NCBI GenBank assembly: GCA_002424525.1
Contig: DIKJ01000208.1
Span: forward strand, 1-19,550
DNA from: Bacteroidales bacterium UBA5621
GTDB taxonomy: Bacteria > Bacteroidota > Bacteroidia > Bacteroidales > VadinHA17
Reading direction: 5' to 3'
DNA length: 19,550 bases
Part shown: one piece after another, positions 6,497 through 14,487 of the stretch
How the letters are laid out: each line of letters opens with the position of its first letter
Position numbering within the stretch: position 1 is the stretch's first letter
Notes under the pieces: generated by a model
Database searches by the model: none
What the model saw: only the letters and a program-made list of their open reading frames with translations
What the model was told of the DNA's origin: nothing
Program-made: the position numbers and the translations under genes

Positions 6497-7757
6497 AGTC
6501 CTCATTGTGACTTATTACTGGCCGCCCAGCGGAGGCGCAGGCGTTCAGAGATGGCTTAAGTTCGCAAAATATCTGCCCGGTTCCGGATGGGAACCTGTCA
6601 TCCTGACAGTTGATCCGAAGTATGCGGTCTATCCTGCAACAGATGCCTCCCTCGAAAAAGAGATACCTGCAGGCATCAAAATCTTCAGGACAAAAGCCAC
6701 AAACTGGTTCAGGCTTTACGGGAGGGACAAATCAAAGGTCCCGTCGGCAGGCTTCGCGAATAACAGGGACGACACGCTCAGGGGAAAAATAACACGTTTC
6801 ATCAGAGGGAATTTTTTTATCCCCGATCCGCGAAGGGGCTGGAACAGGCATGCTCTCGGAAAAGCTGTTGAGATCATTCAGCAGGAGAATATTAAACATC
6901 TGATTACAACCAGTCCTCCCCACTCTTCCCAGCTTATCGGGCTTGCCCTTAAAAAGAGGTTCCCCGGTATTACATGGATCGCTGACCTGAGGGACCTGTG
7001 GACAAATATATATTATTACGAGCTTTTCTATCCCACTTTTATTTCGAGAGCAGTCGACAGGTCCTGGGAGAGAAGAGTGATCCGGAAAGCTGACCGTATA
7101 ATTACCGTGGGCCATAACCTGGCAAAAGCATTATCCCGGGGCATTGACGGCGCCGGAGAAAAGATGCATGTTTTGCCAAATGGCTATGATGAAGAGGATT
7201 TCGCCGGCATACAGGACGAAACGCCCGGCAGGTTTACACTGACCTATGCAGGAACCCTTTCAGAAGCCTACCCGATAGACGGATTACTTGAAGCGCTTGC
7301 ATCGCTTGAGAAAAAAGGTATCGATTTTGTCCTGCGGTTCGCAGGATCGGTCCCTGATGGGACCAGATCGCAGATATTGAGCCGGATAAGCACCGGCAAA
7401 ACAGAATTCATTCCGTACGTGAGCCATGCGAGTGCCATAAAACTTATGCGCAGCTCTTCCATGCTTATTCTGATCATCCCCGATACACCGCTTAATAACT
7501 GCATAACTCCGGGCAAGGTCTTTGAATATATTGCTTCCGGCAAACCTGTTATTCACATTGGTCCGGAAGACGGAGATGCCGCTTATCATCTCAGGAAGTG
7601 CGGACAGAAAGGCTTCTTCGGGGGAAATGACCATGCTGAGATGGCTGAATATATCATGAATACAATGGATTCCGGCAAAGATCTGACACCTACAGATCAT
7701 CCTGAATACTCGAGGAGGATGCTTGCGCTGGAACTTGGCAAATTTTTAACTGTATGA
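6489..7757 (+). CDS. Glycosyltransferase, GT-B fold, family 4-like
   Basis: This 422-residue cytoplasmic or membrane-associated enzyme probably adds a sugar from a nucleotide-sugar donor to a lipid-linked glycan. The N-terminal acceptor half opens with VLIVTYYWPPSGGAGVQRW (4-22), a glycine-rich loop typical of GT4 enzymes that build surface polysaccharides, and contains TTSPPHSS (140-147) and WIADLRDLW (163-171). The donor half includes the linker VLPNGYDEEDF (228-238), TLTYAGTLSEAYPIDGLLEA (250-269) and the nucleotide-sugar-binding segment ITPGKVFEYIASGKPVI (339-355) with E346. There is no signal peptide or transmembrane segment. The ATG lies inside the last codons of glyS (8-nt overlap), suggesting translational coupling. 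The stop overlaps the next glycosyltransferase by 4 nt (ATGA). The donor and acceptor cannot be predicted. Confidence 0.9.
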   Translation: MNRVLIVTYYWPPSGGAGVQRWLKFAKYLPGSGWEPVILTVDPKYAVYPATDASLEKEIPAGIKIFRTKATNWFRLYGRDKSKVPSAGFANNRDDTLRGKITRFIRGNFFIPDPRRGWNRHALGKAVEIIQQENIKHLITTSPPHSSQLIGLALKKRFPGITWIADLRDLWTNIYYYELFYPTFISRAVDRSWERRVIRKADRIITVGHNLAKALSRGIDGAGEKMHVLPNGYDEEDFAGIQDETPGRFTLTYAGTLSEAYPIDGLLEALASLEKKGIDFVLRFAGSVPDGTRSQILSRISTGKTEFIPYVSHASAIKLMRSSSMLILIIPDTPLNNCITPGKVFEYIASGKPVIHIGPEDGDAAYHLRKCGQKGFFGGNDHAEMAEYIMNTMDSGKDLTPTDHPEYSRRMLALELGKFLTV

Positions 7758-8980
7758 GAACCGGGGTAATACTTGACGGAAATTTTATAAATGACCAGAG
7801 GGTAATGAATGAAACCCGTATTCTTGAAGAAAACGGGCATCTGGTTTTTGTCCTCAACAAGCCTGAAAGGGGCTCAAAGAAACATTTGAGTTACAGCCGG
7901 AGTATTTTACTCATCCGGCCTTTTTTCTCAAAAAGGATAAATAATCTTCTGTTTGCCCTTGAAAATATTATACCTCTGTATGATCTGTTTTGGTATTGGG
8001 AAATCAGAAATCTGGTCAAAAAGTATAAAATTGAGGTGCTCCATGCACATGATCTTTATCTGGCAAGAGCTGCAGGCTGGGCTGCAAAAAGATACGGAAT
8101 ACCATTAATTCTGGACCTGCACGAAAACTACCCGGCAGCTATAAAAGAATACCGCTGGGCAAACCGTCCTCTTGCGAAGTTGATTGTTATGCCTTCCCGC
8201 TGGAAACGAAAAGAGAAAGCTTACCTCTCTTTTGCTGACAGGATAATTGTTTTAAGCCCGAATTTCAAGAAAACCCTGATCTCCGGTTACCCGGAAATTG
8301 ATCCGGATAGTATTTTTATTTACCCTAATGTCCCGGATATTGAAAAGCTACAATCGTTCCAGATTAATTATAACCTTTCCCCTGGCAAAAAAGGGTTTAA
8401 CCTGTTCTATTTTGGGGTAATAAGTAAAAGAAGGGGTATTCTGACGACTATTGAAACATTGAGGACGCTGCTGCCTGAGCATCCCGGACTTCATCTCCTG
8501 CTTGCAGGACCCGTGGATAAGGCTGAAAGAAAGGTATTCCGCGAACTGTTTAAGGATAATTCCGTAAAGGATAACATAACATATTTCCCATGGATTAATA
8601 TTAGTGAGTTCCCCTCATATGTATCACAAGCTGATGTTTGTCTTTCTCCGATAACCAGGAATCCTCAGCACGACTCAGGATTAGCAAATAAAGTCTTTCT
8701 GTATATGCTTTTTAAAAAACCTTTACTGGTATCAGATTGTATTCCTCAGATGGAACTTGTTGAAAATGAAAAGTGCGGACTTATTTTCAGAAATAATGAT
8801 GCCCAGGATATGGCACTTAAGATAAAAAAGCTAATGTCTGATCCTGAAGAACTTATCAGGATGGGTGAAAGGGGAAAGAAGGCTGTGCTTGAAAGGTACA
8901 ATACAAAAATTCAGGGAGAAACAATTCTCGAAGTATATACTAAACCCGGATTAACGGGGTCTTCCAAAAATAATTACTGA
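7754..8980 (+). CDS. Glycosyltransferase, GT-B fold, family 4-like (second)
   Basis: This is a second predicted GT-B glycosyltransferase, 408 residues. The acceptor half has VILDGNFINDQRVMNETRIL (5-24), the HAHDLY motif (97-102) and DLHENYP (121-127), all common in family 4 enzymes of glycan operons. The donor half has YPNVPD (190-195), LFYFGVISKRRGI (217-229), HLLLAGP (247-253) and the nucleotide-sugar region LANKVFLYMLFKKPLLVSD (310-328). In many GT4 enzymes the residue at L316 is the first glutamate of the EX7E motif; here it is leucine, while E334 follows later. The enzyme may use another subgroup's chemistry or the residue may vary freely. It starts in the ATGA overlap with the preceding gene, and a 40-nt gap follows. 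Its DNA is markedly AT-rich (several sampled lines 27-37% GC) compared with glyS and yfhO, hinting at a separate origin. Its specificity is unknown. Confidence 0.9.
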   Translation: MRTGVILDGNFINDQRVMNETRILEENGHLVFVLNKPERGSKKHLSYSRSILLIRPFFSKRINNLLFALENIIPLYDLFWYWEIRNLVKKYKIEVLHAHDLYLARAAGWAAKRYGIPLILDLHENYPAAIKEYRWANRPLAKLIVMPSRWKRKEKAYLSFADRIIVLSPNFKKTLISGYPEIDPDSIFIYPNVPDIEKLQSFQINYNLSPGKKGFNLFYFGVISKRRGILTTIETLRTLLPEHPGLHLLLAGPVDKAERKVFRELFKDNSVKDNITYFPWINISEFPSYVSQADVCLSPITRNPQHDSGLANKVFLYMLFKKPLLVSDCIPQMELVENEKCGLIFRNNDAQDMALKIKKLMSDPEELIRMGERGKKAVLERYNTKIQGETILEVYTKPGLTGSSKNNY

Positions 8981-9020
8981 AACCGCAGATAATGCCTGGC
9001 ATAAGGGAATAGTCCTGACA

Positions 9021-9548
9021 ATGAATAAAGCACTTAAAAAGAGGTTTAAAAGAACACTGAGTTTTATGGATAAGCATTTCAGCACAGCTGACGATATCCT
9101 GGATCTTGGCGAGCATAATGAACTTGCAGAGTATCTTAGAAAGGAGGGCGGATATAAAATTACTAACACTACCGGTCAGGACCTGGATATTAATTATTCT
9201 GTGGTGACTGAATATACCAATATTACGGCCTTTGAGATATTTGAACACTTATTTGCCCCTTTTAACCTGCTGAACTCAGCCAGAGGCCGGTTAATCGCCT
9301 CAGTACCCTTAAACCTTTGGTTTGCTCCGGAATACTGGAATAACTATAATGTTCAAGACTGCCATTATCATGAGTTCACAGTCAGGCAGTTCAATCATCT
9401 CCTGAAAAGGACAGGATGGACAGTAAAAGACTGGGAGACATGGAGATCATATGATAAATTTTTTGGCATTAAACCGCTTTTCAGAAGAATATGGCCAAGG
9501 TATTATATTGTTTACGCTGAAAAACAGCTACCTCTGATTACAGGTTAG
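9021..9548 (+). CDS. Small SAM-dependent methyltransferase-like protein
   Basis: This compact protein of 175 residues has the outline of a class I methyltransferase. A motif I-like strand and loop, DDILDLGEHNE (24-34), lacks the usual GxGxG. TAFEIFEHLFAPFNLL (69-84) matches the 'EVLEHL' element after motif II, and GRLIASVPLNLW (89-100) fits the following strand. The C-terminal half is rich in Trp and Tyr and contains HYHEFTVRQFNHLL (115-128), typical of methyltransferases in polysaccharide clusters. It would methylate a sugar or other small acceptor. The ATG at 9021 is the first in its frame after the preceding gene, but the frame is open further upstream, so a non-ATG start is possible. The flippase gene begins 2 nt after the stop. 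Like the preceding gene, it is AT-rich. The shortened SAM-binding loop makes activity less certain. Confidence 0.75.
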   Translation: MNKALKKRFKRTLSFMDKHFSTADDILDLGEHNELAEYLRKEGGYKITNTTGQDLDINYSVVTEYTNITAFEIFEHLFAPFNLLNSARGRLIASVPLNLWFAPEYWNNYNVQDCHYHEFTVRQFNHLLKRTGWTVKDWETWRSYDKFFGIKPLFRRIWPRYYIVYAEKQLPLITG

Positions 9549-9550
9549 AA

Positions 9551-11068
9551 ATGTTACGATCAATAAAGCAAACATCTAAGGACAGCATCGTTTACGGGCT
9601 CGGGAACCTGGCCGTTAAGGTTATCGGTTTCATTCTGATACCCCTCTACACTAATCCCGGCTATTTTTCGGTAGAGGATTTCGGGATCATGACCATGCTG
9701 GACCTCTCCTCCCTGGTCCTTATCTCCCTTATGGCCTCAGCTCTTCCGCAAAGCCTGCTCAGATGGTACTGGGACAAAGAACATCTGAAGGACCAGAAGC
9801 AGATCTTTTTCATGTCCCTTTCTGCACAGATTATTGTAAGCCTTCTGTTCCTGGTTGTTCTTTTGCCCCTCACCGGACAGATCTCCGTATTATTGTTCAA
9901 TACGGCTGACTGGAGCGTAACAATCAGGTTTATGATAATTGCCACGGCTTTGCAGGCTCTGAACAATATCATTAACACACTGATGAGAGTGCAGTCGAAG
10001 CCGGCACTCTACACTGCTGCAAATCTTTCGAAACTGATAGTTGTCCTTCTTCTCACCATTTTCCTCATCATTTATAAAAACACGGGGCTGAAAGGAATTT
10101 ATATCGCCCAGGTAACGGGCAACCTGCTCTTTATCATCCTGCTTTCAGGCTATACCCTGAGGAACTGTTCCTTCTCCTTCAACCTGAAGATTTTCAGGTC
10201 AATGTCAAGCTACGGCTTTCCCCTTATGCTGGCCAATTTTTCCGCTGCAATACTTGCGGCAATCGACAGATATTCACTGAATTCGCTTGCTCTGCTCAAA
10301 TTTGTAGCCATCTATTCGCTTGCCTTTAAAATTGCCAGCGTGCTTAAGCTTGTGATCGTTGATTCGATTAAACTGGCTGTCCTGCCGCTTGTCATAAGAA
10401 AGATCGATACCCCCGGAGACAAGAGGTTCTACTCAAAAACAATGCTCTATTCATCATTAGTACTGATGACCGGGATAATCGGGATCTCGCTCTTTTCATA
10501 CGAAATTATCCGGCTTATCGCACGCTCAGAAGTTTTCTGGGAAGCTTATGTCCTGGTACCCTTACTATCTGTCTCGGTCTTCTTTGTCAATATGAGAGAG
10601 ACAACTTCCTATGGATTGATAATCAGGAAGAAAACGGCCACATTAGGTATAATTGTTTTTATTTCCAGCATCCTGAATATTTTGCTTAACATTCTCCTGA
10701 TCCCGAAATTCAACGTTCTGGGAGCTGCTTCGGCAACAATAGTCACAAATCTCCTTTACTGGCTCGCCTGTTATTATTTTTCGCAGAGAGTTTATTTTGT
10801 ACCCTACGAAAAACGAAAGGTCCTTGTTCTGTTTCTGGTCGGGATCATCCTGTCATTCTCAGGACTGTTTCTTACAGATCTTCAGCTTCTTCCCCGGCTT
10901 CTCCTGAAGGCAGGAATAATAATATCCTTCCCCTTCATTCTGTATTTTTTCAGATTTTATGAGACAGCTGAATTACAGCACATTAAGGGTTTTGTAGTCA
11001 AGTGGTCGAACCTGAAAAAGTTCAGAGATAACCTGAGATCATTAAAGAACGGTTACAACGAAGAATGA
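9551..11068 (+). CDS. Polysaccharide biosynthesis flippase, Wzx/MOP-type
   Basis: This strongly hydrophobic protein of 505 residues has about 12-14 predicted membrane segments, which fits the MOP superfamily of lipid-linked oligosaccharide flippases. The N-terminal SIVYGLGNLAVKVIGFILIP (12-31) is typical of Polysacc_synt proteins, followed by EDFGIMTMLDL (42-52), which corresponds to their (E/P)-(D/E)-(Y/F)-G segment. The middle has YGFPLMLANFSAAIL (221-235) and AAIDRYSL (236-243), a conserved acidic and basic pair near the putative substrate cavity. The C-terminal half repeats the fold (GASATIVTNLLYWLACYYF, 391-409). A short basic cytoplasmic tail follows (480-505). It would move a lipid-linked glycan across the inner membrane. 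It sits 2 nt after the small methyltransferase and ends the first glycan operon; a 73-nt gap with a promoter-like element follows. The exact substrate is not predictable. Confidence 0.92.
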   Translation: MLRSIKQTSKDSIVYGLGNLAVKVIGFILIPLYTNPGYFSVEDFGIMTMLDLSSLVLISLMASALPQSLLRWYWDKEHLKDQKQIFFMSLSAQIIVSLLFLVVLLPLTGQISVLLFNTADWSVTIRFMIIATALQALNNIINTLMRVQSKPALYTAANLSKLIVVLLLTIFLIIYKNTGLKGIYIAQVTGNLLFIILLSGYTLRNCSFSFNLKIFRSMSSYGFPLMLANFSAAILAAIDRYSLNSLALLKFVAIYSLAFKIASVLKLVIVDSIKLAVLPLVIRKIDTPGDKRFYSKTMLYSSLVLMTGIIGISLFSYEIIRLIARSEVFWEAYVLVPLLSVSVFFVNMRETTSYGLIIRKKTATLGIIVFISSILNILLNILLIPKFNVLGAASATIVTNLLYWLACYYFSQRVYFVPYEKRKVLVLFLVGIILSFSGLFLTDLQLLPRLLLKAGIIISFPFILYFFRFYETAELQHIKGFVVKWSNLKKFRDNLRSLKNGYNEE

Positions 11069-11083
11069 CAGATGGATTAACAT

Positions 11084-11114
11084 TTTAATTTTAAGCGGTA
11101 ATTAAATACTTTTG
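11084..11114 (+). promoter_or_regulatory. Promoter-like element for yfhO-family gene
   Basis: TACTTTTG (11107-11114) fits TAnnTTTG exactly and is the same octamer as at glyS. A TTTA (11084-11087) lies 19 nt upstream, one base off the upstream box. The box ends 27 nt before the ATG at 11142. It lies in the 73-nt gap after the flippase gene. Confidence 0.5.
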
Positions 11115-11141
11115 ATCTTCTTTCGGACAAACATCAGCAAC

Positions 11142-13589
11142 ATGAAAATTAATCCCGGAATAAAGCCTGCTCTTCCTCATATTATTGCAGTTGCGCTGTT
11201 CATAGTTGTTTCCTATGCTTATTTCTATCCGGTTCTGGAAGGAAAAGTTATTAGAGCAAATGATTCCACGGTATCTACCATAAACTCTAAAGAGATTATT
11301 GATTACCGTGAGCAGTATGGCAGGGAGCCTTTGTGGACCAATTCGATCTTCAGCGGGATGCCTGCTTTTCTGATCACCACTCAGTACCCGGGTAACCTTA
11401 TCAAGCATGTCGACAGATCCCTCAGGATCTTTAAGACCCCTGTATCCATGATATTCCTGTCGATGGCGGGGTTTTACCTGGTACTTCTGATCTTCGGCGC
11501 CGGTCCATGGGTCTCGATTGCCGGAGCCCTGGCCTACGGGCTCTCATCTTTCCTCTTCCAGATCATTGCCGCGGGTCACAACACCCAGGCCATTGCCCTG
11601 GCTTACATGGCTCCGATGATTGGAGGTATCTACTATACCTACCGGCATGATGTGATGAAAGGTGCCCTGTTCACGGCATTTATTGTTGCTCTCGAAATAG
11701 TGGCCAACCACCCGCAGATCACATATTACGGACTGATCTGCGTTCTGGTCTTCGGTATTGTCGAACTGATCTATGCTGTAAAAAATAAAACCCTGGCAAA
11801 GTTCCTCAGGACAACCGGCATTCTTATGATCCCCTTCATAATCGCTGTCGGGATAAACTTCGCGAACCTTTACACTATATATGAATATGGCAAGTACTCA
11901 ATAAGAGGAAAGTCTGAACTTGTGACAGACAACAGGACCATGACCTCCGGTCTGAACAGGGACTATATTACTCACTGGAGTTACGGCATTGATGAGACAT
12001 TCAACCTTCTGGTGCCCGACTACAAGGGCGGGTCGGCAAAGCCCTTTGACCGGAACTCTGAAACCGTAAGGGTACTGCGCCAGAACGACGCGGCGGAATA
12101 TGCCGGTCAACTGCCAAAGTACTGGGGCACACAGCCGGGAACTGACGGCCCGCATTATGTGGGTGCAATAGTGATATTTCTCTTCGTCCTGGGCCTTGCA
12201 CTCGTCAAAGGCCCCGAGAAGTGGTGGCTTCTCTCTGCAACGATATTATCGGTCATGCTGGCATGGGGGAAGAATTTCATGTTTCTGACCGACCTTTTTA
12301 TTGAGTATTTCCCGGGATACAACAAGTTCAGAGCAGTGACCATGGCGCTGGTTATAGCGCAGTTCTGCATACCGCTCCTGGGCTTCCTGGCCCTGCGTGA
12401 TGTTTTTTCAGGAATTATTACTAAAAAAATTGTCCTCAGGAGCCTTAAGATCGCAGCGGGCATAACGGGCGGACTTCTGGTCATAATGCTTATATTTCCC
12501 GGAATGGCTGGATCGTTCCTCGCGCCGTATGAACAGCAGTATCCCGAGTGGCTCAAAAACGCCCTCGTATCAGACAGGAAAGGGTTGCTCCAGGGCGACG
12601 CCTTCCGGTCACTTATCTTTATTCTCCTCGCTGCCGGCACGATCGTTGGTTTCCTTTTTGAGAAACTCAGGAAAGGGTACGCGATTATCATTATTGCACT
12701 TCTGATAACGGCCGACCTCTGGACAGCAGGAAAAAGATACCTCAATGCCGACAGGTTTGAAAGGCCCTCTGCAATACAGAGATCGTTTGAACCGACAAAA
12801 GCGGACAGCTATATACTTGAGGATCCTTCGTACCACCGGGTGCTTAACCTTACCGTTTCCACCTTCAACGACAACTCCACAACCTCATGGTTCCATAAAT
12901 CCATAGGCGGATACCATGGCGCAAAGCTTCAGCGCTACCAGGAGCTTATCGATTCGGTTATCATTGATGAACTTGTACTCTTCCGCGATGGCCAGACACT
13001 TGAAGAATTGCAGGCTGTGCTCGACAAGACTCCTGCTCTCAGCATGCTGAATACAAAATATGTTATCATAAGTCCCTCCTACCCTCCGCTGATAAATCCC
13101 AATGCCCGCGGCAATGCGTGGTTCGCTGAAAAGGTCAAAATGGCCGGAAATGCCAATGAGGAATTGTCGGCTCTCAGATCTTTTGCTGCGGGCGGGGAGG
13201 CAATCGTGGATATTAAGTTCCGTGATCAGATCACCCGGTCAGAATATCCGGTCTCACTGAACGACACCATTTACCTGGTCTCCTATAAACCCAATGAACT
13301 TGTTTACAGATATTCTGCAGAGGGCGAGAGGCTCGTCACTTTTTCCGAGATATATTATCCGGCAGGTTGGAAAAGCTTTGTTGACGGAAGGGAGACTCCT
13401 CATCTCCGGACAAATTACGTTCTGAGAGGAATGGTTGTGCCCGCGGGCGATCACGAGATAAGATTTTCCTTTGAGCCTGAATCATTCTATACGGGTAACA
13501 AAGTGTCACTGGCAAGCTCCATCCTCTTTATCCTGGTTCTTGCAGGTTACCTGGCAGTAACTGTTATGAAAAGATCAAAAAAGGGCTGA
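11142..13589 (+). CDS. YfhO family membrane protein (GT-C-like)
   Basis: This is a large membrane protein of 815 residues. A first membrane segment (about 11-31) is followed by a loop with GKVIRANDSTVS (34-45) and YGREPLWTNSIFSGMPAF (59-76), typical of YfhO proteins. Then come many membrane segments, including AAGHNTQAIALAYMAP (143-158) and ANHPQITYY (188-196). From about residue 545 there is a large soluble, probably periplasmic domain with VTFSEIYYPAGWKSFVDG and VVPAGDHEIRFSFEPESF. One last membrane segment (about 787-808) and a short basic tail end the protein. In Bacillus subtilis YfhO is a GT-C-type protein needed for lipoteichoic acid glycosylation with the polyprenyl-phosphate glycosyltransferase CsbB. 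In Bacteroidota its target is unknown and no CsbB-like gene is in view. I chose the ATG at 11142; an in-frame TTG at 11112 lies inside the promoter-like element. The methyltransferase gene starts 1 nt after the stop. Confidence 0.9.
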   Translation: MKINPGIKPALPHIIAVALFIVVSYAYFYPVLEGKVIRANDSTVSTINSKEIIDYREQYGREPLWTNSIFSGMPAFLITTQYPGNLIKHVDRSLRIFKTPVSMIFLSMAGFYLVLLIFGAGPWVSIAGALAYGLSSFLFQIIAAGHNTQAIALAYMAPMIGGIYYTYRHDVMKGALFTAFIVALEIVANHPQITYYGLICVLVFGIVELIYAVKNKTLAKFLRTTGILMIPFIIAVGINFANLYTIYEYGKYSIRGKSELVTDNRTMTSGLNRDYITHWSYGIDETFNLLVPDYKGGSAKPFDRNSETVRVLRQNDAAEYAGQLPKYWGTQPGTDGPHYVGAIVIFLFVLGLALVKGPEKWWLLSATILSVMLAWGKNFMFLTDLFIEYFPGYNKFRAVTMALVIAQFCIPLLGFLALRDVFSGIITKKIVLRSLKIAAGITGGLLVIMLIFPGMAGSFLAPYEQQYPEWLKNALVSDRKGLLQGDAFRSLIFILLAAGTIVGFLFEKLRKGYAIIIIALLITADLWTAGKRYLNADRFERPSAIQRSFEPTKADSYILEDPSYHRVLNLTVSTFNDNSTTSWFHKSIGGYHGAKLQRYQELIDSVIIDELVLFRDGQTLEELQAVLDKTPALSMLNTKYVIISPSYPPLINPNARGNAWFAEKVKMAGNANEELSALRSFAAGGEAIVDIKFRDQITRSEYPVSLNDTIYLVSYKPNELVYRYSAEGERLVTFSEIYYPAGWKSFVDGRETPHLRTNYVLRGMVVPAGDHEIRFSFEPESFYTGNKVSLASSILFILVLAGYLAVTVMKRSKKG

Positions 13590-13590
13590 T

Positions 13591-14487
13591 ATGGTTCACC
13601 ACACCAATTGTCCCCTCTGCTCCTCCGGTGATCTGACTTTTCATCTGACCTGCAGCGATCATTTCCTTACCGGTGAGCCATTTGACCTTTACAGATGCAG
13701 TTCATGCAATTTTGTTTTCACCCAGGATCATCCCGGAGAAAAGGAGGCGGTGCGGTATTACGATTCTCAAGACTATATTTCACACGATGATTCGGCAAAA
13801 GGATTTCCCACCGCTCTGTACAGGATGGTCAGACGGGTCATGCTGGCGGGTAAGAGAAGGCTGATCATCAGGTTAACCGGAAAAACAACCGGCGACCTTC
13901 TCGATATAGGCGCCGGTTCGGGCCATTTTGCCGGCGCAATGAAGCAGGCAGGTTGGAACGTAACCGGAATAGAACCGGGTAAAAAAGCTGCGGCTCATGC
14001 CTCTTCACAATTCGGGATCCGGATGATAGATCCCGCGCAGATGCCGGATCTCACTGACAGGAGTTTCGACTGCGTTACTCTCTGGCATGTCCTTGAGCAT
14101 CTCCACGATCCGTTCACTTACGCTTCTGAGATCTTAAGGGTTCTGCGGCCAGGCGGCAAATGCATAATTGCCCTCCCTGACTCCTCTTCACATGATGCCG
14201 GATACTACAGGGAACACTGGGCGGCATATGATGTCCCGAGGCATTTATGGCATTTTACCCCCGGCACATTAAAAAGTTTCGCTGAAAAATCCGGTTTTTA
14301 TATGTCGGGCAAAAGAAGCCTTCCTTTCGATGTTTTCTATATCTCCTATCTAAGCGAGAAATACCGGGGGGCAAATCTACCGTTACTCTCAGGTTTTCTG
14401 AAAGGGGTATGGTTTTCCGTCATTTCATTTTTAAGTAAAAAGGGAAGCAGTTCCATGATCTGTATCCTGCAGGGTCGTTCTGCCTGA
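13591..14487 (+). CDS. Zinc-ribbon and class I SAM-dependent methyltransferase
   Basis: This two-part protein of 298 residues has an N-terminal metal-binding element with C7-P-L-C10 and C36-S-S-C39, a zinc-ribbon arrangement common at the front of sugar and lipid-carrier methyltransferases. A class I methyltransferase domain follows (about 85-240). Motif I is LLDIGAGSGHF (103-113). The acidic end of strand 2 is VTGIEPG (124-130). SFDCVTLWHVLEHLHDP (158-174) and ILRVLRPGGK (181-190) complete the Methyltransf_23 pattern. RHLWHFTPGTL (217-227) is typical of enzymes that act on surface-glycan or quinone-like acceptors. It follows the YfhO gene by 1 nt, so the two are probably co-expressed, but its acceptor is unknown. 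Its stop is immediately next to the stop of the convergent PorP/SprF gene; the two stops make the palindrome TGATCA with no base between. Confidence 0.9.
   Translation: MVHHTNCPLCSSGDLTFHLTCSDHFLTGEPFDLYRCSSCNFVFTQDHPGEKEAVRYYDSQDYISHDDSAKGFPTALYRMVRRVMLAGKRRLIIRLTGKTTGDLLDIGAGSGHFAGAMKQAGWNVTGIEPGKKAAAHASSQFGIRMIDPAQMPDLTDRSFDCVTLWHVLEHLHDPFTYASEILRVLRPGGKCIIALPDSSSHDAGYYREHWAAYDVPRHLWHFTPGTLKSFAEKSGFYMSGKRSLPFDVFYISYLSEKYRGANLPLLSGFLKGVWFSVISFLSKKGSSSMICILQGRSA

Noticed and set aside
11069..11106. AT-rich gap after the flippase as an intrinsic terminator
   Set aside because: The T-rich stretch is not preceded by a GC-rich hairpin.
11112..11141. TTG start ten codons upstream of the ATG of the YfhO gene
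   Set aside because: The TTG is part of the TACTTTTG promoter-like box, so it would not be in the transcript if that promoter is used; the ATG at 11142 precedes a normal membrane segment.
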